This document shows, piece after piece, positions 12,351 to 18,050 of a stretch of DNA of 18,050 nt (the first letter of the stretch is position 1; each line of letters starts with the position of its first letter). Both the position numbers and the translations under genes were made by a program. The notes beneath the pieces were generated by a model. The model was given only the letters and a program-made list of their open reading frames with translations. It had not been told where the DNA came from and did no database searches. The DNA is taken from the NCBI GenBank assembly GCA_016722045.1, contig JADKGY010000028.1, positions 1 through 18,050 of the forward strand. Reading direction: 5' to 3'. This DNA comes from Candidatus Opimibacter skivensis (GTDB lineage Bacteria > Bacteroidota > Bacteroidia > Chitinophagales > Saprospiraceae).

Positions 12351-14717
12351 ATGAAAGATATATCATCTGGGCTGTGGATATTAGAAAAAAAGAAGCCCGT
12401 CCCCGACCCCTGCGCGGGTACGCTCTCAATCTTAAACGACGGTTGCGGGCATTTAACGGCCGTCGTAACGGGCGGCGGGCCGGGACCGTTTACCTTTGCG
12501 TGGACGGGCCCGGGTGGGTTCACGTCAAACGCGCCCTCGATTAGCCCGATACTTGCGGGTACGTATAACGTCGGTCGCGTGAATTGCCGCGACGTCGTTT
12601 CCGCGCCGTTTACGCCGCCGCAACCGTTACACTTTTGCGCGTGCGTGGATAACGCCGATAAGTTCCCGCGTATGCTTACGCTGACCGAATTTAGCGGCGG
12701 CTCCGGCGCTTACGAGTATTCTAAAGACGGCGGCGCCTGGAACCCCGTAACCTTACCGACCACGAGTATCGGAATAGTAGCCGTACCGCTCAACGAAATT
12801 ATAACGATTGAAATCCGCGACGCGAATTGTCCTGGTTTAGCGCACGTACTCAAAACGTTGTATTGTCCGAACGCTTCTTTCGACTTTAACAACGCCCTTG
12901 AATTTGACGGCGTAAACGACTATATCGAAACGTCGGCGCTGGTAGGCACGCCTATCCCCGCAACGGGTACGATTGTCGCCTGGATTAAAAACGGCGAAAC
13001 GCCCGATTACGGCGGGCAGGAACACGGCGAAGACTCCGCCAACGCGGGCGGCAATCGCGGAATGATATGGACGGGCGACGTTTTACAGAGTAATCAAAAT
13101 ACCGCGTTCTCCTTGCGTATGAACGCGGGACTCATTCAAGCGCACATCGGCACGGGTTCCCCGTTCGTTCAATTATCCATTAAACCGCCGTTTTTAGATA
13201 GCGATTTTCGCGGCGGCTGGATGATGGTAGCGATGACGTGGGTCCGCGGCGCGGGTAACGTTTATACGTACAAATTATACGTAGGCGATGATAACAGCAA
13301 TACCTGGTTGCCTTATGCGTCCGGAACGTCGAACCCCTACCCGAACGCCAACTTTACGGCGTTTAATTGGGGCGCGATAACGCATTGGGATCCGACGAAA
13401 GACGCCCGCACGTATCCATTTTACGGGTTTATGGACGAACTCCGCTACTTTAACCGCGAATTAGAGGAATGCGAACTCCGTTGCCTATTCAATCAAGGCT
13501 CCGGTAACAACGCGCTTGACCTCGATACGAACTTACGAGTATATTACAAATTGGACGAAACAGGCGGCAATAACGCCCAAAATTACGGTACGGGCGGCGG
13601 CGCGCTTAACGGCTTGTTACGCGGGTTCTCCGGTTTGGACGGCGCAAACGATACGACCTGGCGCACGGCGTTTGGCTCCGGCGAAGCCTTCCGACCGCAC
13701 GCGGCCGGTCCGCACGGCGTCGATTATCCGGCGTTGAGCTTCTTAGGGTTCGATGAAACGGTAAACCTTCGCTATTATATCAATAACGGCGACTCCGTTT
13801 CGATATTCACCGAACTTGAATTTCATTCTCCGGCGCCGCCTAATACGCCGCTTCCGCGCGCGCTCTTTGGCGTGTTCCGCCCGATGAACTCGCAAATGCA
13901 CGGGCAGTCGATTTCGCAAATCGAAAACTGTGCGACGCCCGTCCACCCGTGGGATTGCGGTATTTTCGACGCGCGCTTTAACGAAGCGACGGGGCGTTTA
14001 ACCGTTCAAATCGCCAACTTAAACGACGTATTAGGAACGTCTCCGTTTGCGATTTTACCGAATTGGCAAAACCGAAAAATCGGATTAGCCTTTGTCGTGG
14101 ACGCGGCTACGAAAAACTTGAAAGTCTTCTATAACGACGGCGGCGGCGGCGCTACGACGGTTATCATCAATGTTACTTACGACGACGTCAATCCGCAAGT
14201 CGATGGTAATATTTATCAAATGTCGTCTATGTTTTACGGCGGCGCGTTACTCTTCGGTTCGCCCTGTCCGTTTGTGACCGATTACCCCGGCGGCCCGTGT
14301 GGCGGCAACGGCTTGAAGTCGCAAGCAATGAACCTGTACGACCTGCACGTTTATAACGCGCCGCTTGTGCAAGGCGATTTTGACGGCTGGTTTAACGAAG
14401 CGTTAGGCGTTACGACCGTAGGCGCGCACAACATTCGCAACGAACGTTCGCTTTTAGCGGCTCCGGTACAACGTCGCTTCCGTCCGCTACTCAAGCCAGG
14501 CGATTATACCGCGCTTATCGATACGGGCCCGCTCGCAACGGACGGGTTATTGCACAAGTCGGTAAACTCATTCTTTAATATCACGCACACGGGCCCCGAT
14601 ACGGGTCTATGCGCTTTTCCTGCAAGCTATACGGCGACCTTTATCCCGTATGTAGCCGTACCAGGTTGGTTGAATAGCCGCGAAATACCGACGGGTACCG
14701 CGTGGATTATCGACTAG
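12351..14717 (+). CDS. Large LamG/SprB-like surface protein, candidate receptor-binding spike
   Basis: A 788-residue protein. Residues about 20-90 resemble a SprB/PKD-like Ig module (LTAVVTGGGPGPFTFAW, then AGTYNVGRVNCRD), and residues 95-170 form a second Cys-containing Ig-like module. Residues about 177-383 fit a LamG/concanavalin-like lectin domain: an FDGVNDYIETS start, IVAWIKNG, GWMMVAMTW, a YVGDDN turn and the typical end FMDELRYFNRELEECEL. A second, more diverged LamG-like region lies at about 470-690 (MNLYDLHVYNAPL near its end). There is no signal peptide or membrane span. Such modules bind sugars or surface polymers and are common in phage receptor-binding proteins. A spike recognising host surface glycans is the most likely role. 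Confidence 0.75.
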   Translation: MKDISSGLWILEKKKPVPDPCAGTLSILNDGCGHLTAVVTGGGPGPFTFAWTGPGGFTSNAPSISPILAGTYNVGRVNCRDVVSAPFTPPQPLHFCACVDNADKFPRMLTLTEFSGGSGAYEYSKDGGAWNPVTLPTTSIGIVAVPLNEIITIEIRDANCPGLAHVLKTLYCPNASFDFNNALEFDGVNDYIETSALVGTPIPATGTIVAWIKNGETPDYGGQEHGEDSANAGGNRGMIWTGDVLQSNQNTAFSLRMNAGLIQAHIGTGSPFVQLSIKPPFLDSDFRGGWMMVAMTWVRGAGNVYTYKLYVGDDNSNTWLPYASGTSNPYPNANFTAFNWGAITHWDPTKDARTYPFYGFMDELRYFNRELEECELRCLFNQGSGNNALDLDTNLRVYYKLDETGGNNAQNYGTGGGALNGLLRGFSGLDGANDTTWRTAFGSGEAFRPHAAGPHGVDYPALSFLGFDETVNLRYYINNGDSVSIFTELEFHSPAPPNTPLPRALFGVFRPMNSQMHGQSISQIENCATPVHPWDCGIFDARFNEATGRLTVQIANLNDVLGTSPFAILPNWQNRKIGLAFVVDAATKNLKVFYNDGGGGATTVIINVTYDDVNPQVDGNIYQMSSMFYGGALLFGSPCPFVTDYPGGPCGGNGLKSQAMNLYDLHVYNAPLVQGDFDGWFNEALGVTTVGAHNIRNERSLLAAPVQRRFRPLLKPGDYTALIDTGPLATDGLLHKSVNSFFNITHTGPDTGLCAFPASYTATFIPYVAVPGWLNSREIPTGTAWIID

Positions 14718-14760
14718 GGATTACTTTTTTTTGATTTCGCAAATACTACAATCATCGCCT

Positions 14761-14788
14761 CCCCGCGCCGCCCGCGCGGGGGGGATTT
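14761..14788 (+). terminator. GC-rich hairpin after the spike gene, probable terminator
   Basis: CCCCGCGC (14761-14768) pairs with GCGCGGGG (14774-14781) across a 5-nt loop, followed by GGG and ATTTATT. The T tract is weak, so termination may be partial. It lies in the 96-nt gap before the next gene. Confidence 0.6.
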
Positions 14789-14813
14789 ATTAAAATAAAC
14801 AAAATAAAAAGTT

Positions 14814-15659
14814 ATGGTACAATTTGCCGCCGCCGTTCCGATAGCTATTTCCGCCGCTTCCGCGATAGGCGCAAGCGCCGTAAAAAGTTGGAAGGGGCTT
14901 GACCCCAAAACAAAAAAAATCGCGTTCTGGACGTTAGCGGGAACGTCCGTTATCGTTGGCGGGCGCGTCGCTTATCGCGCGATTCAAAAGGCAAACCTTT
15001 TGAAAAAAGCCGATAATGAGGAAGCGCAACAGGCGATAGCTTTTATTCAAGGGCTTGACCCCTACGGTATGTTTGGGCTGGGTACAGACGAAAAGCTATT
15101 AATGAACACGGCTACGGAGGTAAAGAATTGGCCGGAGGTTATCAAAAACTATAAAATACTTACCGGCGGCGACTTACTGCTTGATTTGAAGGGTGACCTT
15201 TCGATAAAAGATTTTAATAGTCTGAAAGACGCGATTAACACTTCAAAAGACGCGCAAAAAGGAATTGTCAAAAACGAAGGCGGGCAAGCGCTGGAAACAG
15301 GGGGCGGCGCGATTAATTGGGGCTACAACGACGCCCCTAATTTGAAGGACAAGGTGTTCATATCTAATCAGGAATTTTACGCCTTCCCTGACCCGTCGAA
15401 GGTATCGGGTGTTTCGAGCGCCTACTCCGTTTTAAAAGCGCCCGTTGGTAAAACGGTGGGTTTTGGCACCGGCCGCTTGTACAAAGGTAAGTTATCCGAC
15501 GGGGCGCCGTATGTAATGATAGAGTTAGGCTTCAAAGGCGGGCAAACGGGCAAAGTCTATAAATTCTGGGTTTCTTTCATAAGAATGAAGCAAATGGACG
15601 CGCCCAACTTTGGGTTATACCCGCTTATCGACGCAAGTTATATTAGTTCTAAATGGTAA
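14814..15659 (+). CDS. Membrane protein with an annexin-repeat-like segment
   Basis: A 281-residue protein. Residues 1-23 and 35-57 are hydrophobic and probably two membrane spans. Residues about 86-145 read like one annexin repeat: GLGTDEKLL at 88-96, then WPEVIKNYKILTGGDLLLDLKGDLS, with the DLKGDLS starting at residue 124. Order and spacing closely follow the classic annexin repeat (GxGTDE, then about 36-38 residues, then DLK), which in eukaryotes binds calcium and acidic lipids. The C-terminal ~110 residues are beta-rich (SAYSVLKAPVGKTVGFGTG, KFWVSFIRMKQ) and not recognised. It sits 5' of a membrane-anchored lysozyme. A role in binding or reshaping membranes during entry or assembly is plausible, but the function is not shown. 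Confidence 0.6.
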   Translation: MVQFAAAVPIAISAASAIGASAVKSWKGLDPKTKKIAFWTLAGTSVIVGGRVAYRAIQKANLLKKADNEEAQQAIAFIQGLDPYGMFGLGTDEKLLMNTATEVKNWPEVIKNYKILTGGDLLLDLKGDLSIKDFNSLKDAINTSKDAQKGIVKNEGGQALETGGGAINWGYNDAPNLKDKVFISNQEFYAFPDPSKVSGVSSAYSVLKAPVGKTVGFGTGRLYKGKLSDGAPYVMIELGFKGGQTGKVYKFWVSFIRMKQMDAPNFGLYPLIDASYISSKW

Positions 15660-15707
15660 AATATGGTAGGCACTTTACCGCCGCCGCCCAAAACCGAAAT
15701 CGTAATT

Positions 15708-16382
15708 ATGGCAACATTTAATAAAATAGATTTGGACGAACTCTCACGGCACGAGGGCGGCTTTGTAAACCACCCCAACGACCCGGGTAGGGAAACGAAT
15801 CGCGGCGTCACCATAAATACCTGGAACGCGGCCGCCGCAAAATTTGGTTGGACGCCTGGCGTCGAAGGCTTGAAACAGCTCACACAAGACCAATGGGTAA
15901 CCATTGCTAAAACCTACTATTGGGACGGTATGCGATTAGACTCCGTCGATAACCAGGCGATTGCGGACGCGATATTTCATATCACCTGGGGTAGCGGGCC
16001 CGGCGTTGCCGCTACTATCGTACAGCTTGCGCTAAACGATATTGGCGTTACCGTTGGGATTGACCGCCCCGGCGGCAAGCTCTATCGCGGCGTTATCGGC
16101 CCCGAAACGCGCGCGGGTATCGCTCGCGCCAACCCCGCAAGATTGTTAGAAGCTATCCAAAAGCGGCATTACGCCTTTTTAGACGCACTCACGCAACCTG
16201 GCACGCAGTGGAACGTCTTTCGGGAAGGGCTTCTAAAGCGCGCGAAGGAATGGTACGCGAGTTGGACGAACCTGCTTGGCGAAGCGGGGCAGGCAATAGC
16301 CGACTCCGGCGCGGGCGGCGGCGGCGCGATTATCGCCGTCGGCGTAATGTTTGTTATTGGTTGGATAATTTTGAAAAAATAA
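15708..16382 (+). CDS. GH108-family lysozyme with C-terminal membrane anchor
   Basis: A peptidoglycan hydrolase of the glycoside hydrolase 108 family, which cleaves the MurNAc-GlcNAc bond. From the chosen ATG it is 224 residues. The motif RHEGGFVNHPNDPGRETNRGV holds the predicted catalytic Glu16. The partner PG-binding-3-type domain follows at about 85-170 (AIFHITWGSGPG, IGPETRAGI, RHYAFLDAL). The last ~22 residues form a Gly-started hydrophobic span (IIAVGVMFVIGWIILKK), so the enzyme is tail-anchored. An upstream ATG at 15663 in frame would add 15 Pro-rich residues; I prefer 15708 because homologues usually start just before the EGG motif. A membrane anchor fits a virion lysozyme on an internal viral membrane, though an anchored endolysin is possible. 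Confidence 0.85.
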   Translation: MATFNKIDLDELSRHEGGFVNHPNDPGRETNRGVTINTWNAAAAKFGWTPGVEGLKQLTQDQWVTIAKTYYWDGMRLDSVDNQAIADAIFHITWGSGPGVAATIVQLALNDIGVTVGIDRPGGKLYRGVIGPETRAGIARANPARLLEAIQKRHYAFLDALTQPGTQWNVFREGLLKRAKEWYASWTNLLGEAGQAIADSGAGGGGAIIAVGVMFVIGWIILKK

Positions 16383-16387
16383 AAACA

Positions 16388-16603
16388 ATGGAAAACGAAA
16401 TAAAAATCGACTCTTACGCCTTTGTACGGAATGACCCACAACCGAAACGGGTACTCGATATTATTGATAAAGACGGCGTAAAACACTACGTTTTTGAAGG
16501 AATAGGCGCGCCCGTTTGCGCTTGCGCCGTTATGTCCGACGTGGAAACCTTAGTTAAAAACTTTGAAGCAACCGCCAAAGCACTTTGGCTGAACCGAAAG
16601 TAA
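16388..16603 (+). CDS. 71-residue hypothetical protein
   Basis: A small protein starting at ATG (A-rich leader AAAAACA) 5 nt after the lysozyme stop and ending 2 nt before the next ATG. It looks alpha/beta and soluble: a strand-rich first part (SYAFVRND, RVLDIIDKDGVKHYVFEGIG), a CAC pair (Cys47 and Cys49) and a C-terminal helix (VETLVKNFEATAKALWL). No domain was recognised. A longer in-frame extension upstream overlaps the lysozyme gene and is not needed. Its location suggests a lysis accessory or minor virion protein; nothing else supports a role. Confidence 0.6.
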   Translation: MENEIKIDSYAFVRNDPQPKRVLDIIDKDGVKHYVFEGIGAPVCACAVMSDVETLVKNFEATAKALWLNRK

Positions 16604-16605
16604 CA

Positions 16606-17217
16606 ATGCGAACACCCCCCACAACCCAAACCCAACGCCCGTTTATCCAACGCGGCGTAACGCTCAAAGTAGGCGCCGACAAAGTCCAACGCGGCGCCCG
16701 TCAGTGGCAAACCAACGCGGGCGAATGGTATGCGCGTTCGGGCAAAGTACCGGACGCCGTTTACAACTTTATCGACGCCGCCGCCAAAGATTTAGCCGCC
16801 GCAACCCGCGATTGGGCGAACTTTTTAAAAGGGAAAGGGCGTAACCGCGTAACCGACAAACTCATTTTCGACGCTACGCGCCGCGTCGAAAACGTCATGT
16901 TTTTATCGCACGCGCTTGAAAACCTGAGTCATAACCCCAACTTTATAGACGCGAACGGACGGCGATTTATATACGAATATATCGCCGCGAAAACGGCGGG
17001 CGTAACGCCTTTCCTTTTGCCGCCGGAATTAATCCCCGCCGCAAAAAAGGTAGGCTTAGTAATTTTTGCGGAGGCTTCCGGCGCGCCGAAACAACCCGCC
17101 GTCCTTAAAGCAAACGCCGACGGCGTAGCGCAATGGTTGCGCGCGCCCGAAAAACCGTTTACCAAAACCCCCGGGACTCAATATATTGCCGTCCCCGTCT
17201 TTCAACGAAGCGGCTGA
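16606..17217 (+). CDS. Basic hypothetical protein ending at a possibly leaky TGA
   Basis: A 203-residue soluble protein from the ATG at 16606. Residues 1-25 are Thr/Pro/Gln-rich and disordered; the rest is helical and basic, with helices such as WYARSGKVPDAVYNFIDAAAKDLAAATRDWANFLKGKG (about 40-77) and VENVMFLSHALENL. Near the C-terminus are short strands (VGLVIFAEASG, QYIAVPVFQ). It is not recognised. It ends with TGA at 17215, and the same frame stays open for at least 277 more codons to the window end. It may therefore be the first part of a longer protein made by stop-codon readthrough, or an upstream coupled gene. Confidence 0.6.
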   Translation: MRTPPTTQTQRPFIQRGVTLKVGADKVQRGARQWQTNAGEWYARSGKVPDAVYNFIDAAAKDLAAATRDWANFLKGKGRNRVTDKLIFDATRRVENVMFLSHALENLSHNPNFIDANGRRFIYEYIAAKTAGVTPFLLPPELIPAAKKVGLVIFAEASGAPKQPAVLKANADGVAQWLRAPEKPFTKTPGTQYIAVPVFQRSG

Positions 17218-18050
17218 CTGCCACAAGTGGGGGGTATAGACGGGGTGGACGACGACGGTTTAGGCAAGCCGTCCGCTAAATTTGAGTTCGACGACGAAAC
17301 GGACCGCAAGGACTTTTTAGACGAACTCAAAAAAATAAATTGGGAGTACAACGTAAAATTAACGACGGGCGGCACGGGCGGGAAACCCAAAGCCAAAACC
17401 ATAGACAAAAGCATTTTTGACGACGCGCCGCAAGCGACGCAAGCGCCCGACGCATTTGCCGAACGGAGATATCGCTACATTTACGTTAAAGAATACGAAC
17501 TCGTTCCGGAAGAGTTTCCGGATAATGAAAATGAGCTAACAATTCCCGTTCGCAATTTAGGCTACGGTAAAGATAAGGGGAGACTTGAAAATATATTTTA
17601 TGCTATACCCGATAGCGAAATAAAATTCGTAGGAAAAAACGGTCCAAAGATTGCGCCGTATGAATTTAAAATACCGAAATCCCGCTACGAAGAATTAAAT
17701 AAATACCTTGAAACGCACGGGCTAAGACTTGCCGAGAAGCCAAAGTATATGGAGTTAGACGGTCTTTCCGGCCGGCCCTGGGCGCGCTTTGACTTCAAAA
17801 ATAACGACGAAATGCGTCGTTTCACCGAAAAGATTGAGCATTTGCGTTGGGGGGATAGCGGCCCGCGTTTGGACTTCAAGCCCGCGCCCGCGCCGCCGCC
17901 GGAACCGACGCCGTCTATCTTTCCGACCGACGAAGGCGCGCGCGTCTCCGACGTTTGGTTGCTTCCCGTTTCGGGCGTGAAAACCGATACGGCGCGCTTC
18001 CAAAATCGCAAATCCGAATTTAGCGAGGCGAGCGTAGAACGTATCGTAAA
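17218..18050 (+). CDS. Partial gene in frame after a TGA, runs off the window
   Basis: An open frame of 277 codons continues, without a stop, in the frame of the preceding gene. There is no ATG until 17749; the only early starts are CTG 17218, GTG 17227 and GTG 17245. Unlike every other gene here, it lacks an A-rich leader and an ATG. It encodes an acidic start (VGGIDGVDDDGLGKPSAKF), an acidic domain (about residues 10-40), an aromatic/beta-rich segment at 17461-17750 whose codons (AGA, ATA, AAT, GAT) differ from neighbouring genes, and a Pro-rich linker near 17881 (APAPPPEPTP). The product is unrecognised. Translation by TGA readthrough, reinitiation at GTG 17227, or a sequencing error at the TGA are the three options. 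Confidence 0.55.
   Translation, partial: MPQVGGIDGVDDDGLGKPSAKFEFDDETDRKDFLDELKKINWEYNVKLTTGGTGGKPKAKTIDKSIFDDAPQATQAPDAFAERRYRYIYVKEYELVPEEFPDNENELTIPVRNLGYGKDKGRLENIFYAIPDSEIKFVGKNGPKIAPYEFKIPKSRYEELNKYLETHGLRLAEKPKYMELDGLSGRPWARFDFKNNDEMRRFTEKIEHLRWGDSGPRLDFKPAPAPPPEPTPSIFPTDEGARVSDVWLLPVSGVKTDTARFQNRKSEFSEASVERIV

Noticed and set aside
15663..15707. Upstream in-frame start for the lysozyme
   Set aside because: The added 15 residues are Pro-rich and unlike the family's usual start; kept only as an alternative.
16208..16603. 131-codon frame overlapping the lysozyme C-terminus
   Set aside because: Its first 60 codons are an Arg-rich shadow of the lysozyme gene; the real gene starts at the ATG at 16388.
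16606..18050. Alternative genetic code in which TGA is sense
   Set aside because: TGA is the natural stop of genes ending at 518, 1101, 2724 and 10781 with the next genes starting right there, so a standard code is in use.

Overview
The window looks like part of the genome of a lytic or temperate virus of a Bacteroidota host. Three kinds of evidence point to that host. Nearly every start codon is preceded by an A-rich leader with no Shine-Dalgarno sequence. The one good promoter has a Bacteroidota-type -7 box (TATTTTTG). The large receptor-binding-type protein opens with a SprB-like module, a family typical of Bacteroidota surface proteins. Genes are tightly packed, mostly on the + strand, often with ATGA or TAATG overlaps. 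No tRNA, rRNA, CRISPR array or insertion sequence was seen.

Region 1 (1-2820) is an early/replication operon: two related small proteins, a small unknown protein, a protein with a DnaA domain IV-type helix-turn-helix, a coiled-coil protein and a VapE/VirE-type NTPase/helicase, closed by an intrinsic terminator.

Region 2 (2725-3193) is non-coding and is the best origin candidate. Five CGACAACA repeats point one way and five point the other, around an AT-rich core, and they sit inside two nested inverted repeats of 35 and 29 bp.

Region 3 (3194-4356) holds two small membrane proteins and a leftward HTH regulator. Upstream of the regulator is a control region with 31-bp-period direct repeats, two iteron-like motifs and a promoter whose -7 box lies inside an 11-bp dyad, just before the next gene.

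Region 4 (4357-18050) is a long rightward structural/lysis operon. It encodes small membrane proteins, one with a LEA2/WHy-like domain; a 925-aa protein with a transglutaminase-like domain and a C-terminal membrane segment; an Arg-rich membrane protein; a candidate major capsid protein followed by a very strong terminator; beta-rich candidate structural proteins; a LamG-containing spike candidate; a membrane protein with an annexin-repeat-like segment; a membrane-anchored GH108 lysozyme; and a terminal gene pair separated by one in-frame TGA.

There is no recognisable terminase, portal, tape measure, tail tube or baseplate gene, while about ten proteins carry membrane segments. The simplest inference is a tailless, internal-membrane-containing icosahedral virus (in the spirit of PM2, SSIP-1 or FLiP). 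I could not confirm a jelly-roll capsid protein or find a packaging ATPase here. The best candidates for new biology are the replication module with its mirrored iteron origin, the annexin-like and transglutaminase-like structural proteins, possible TGA readthrough at 17215, and near-total loss of GATC (two sites in 18 kb).
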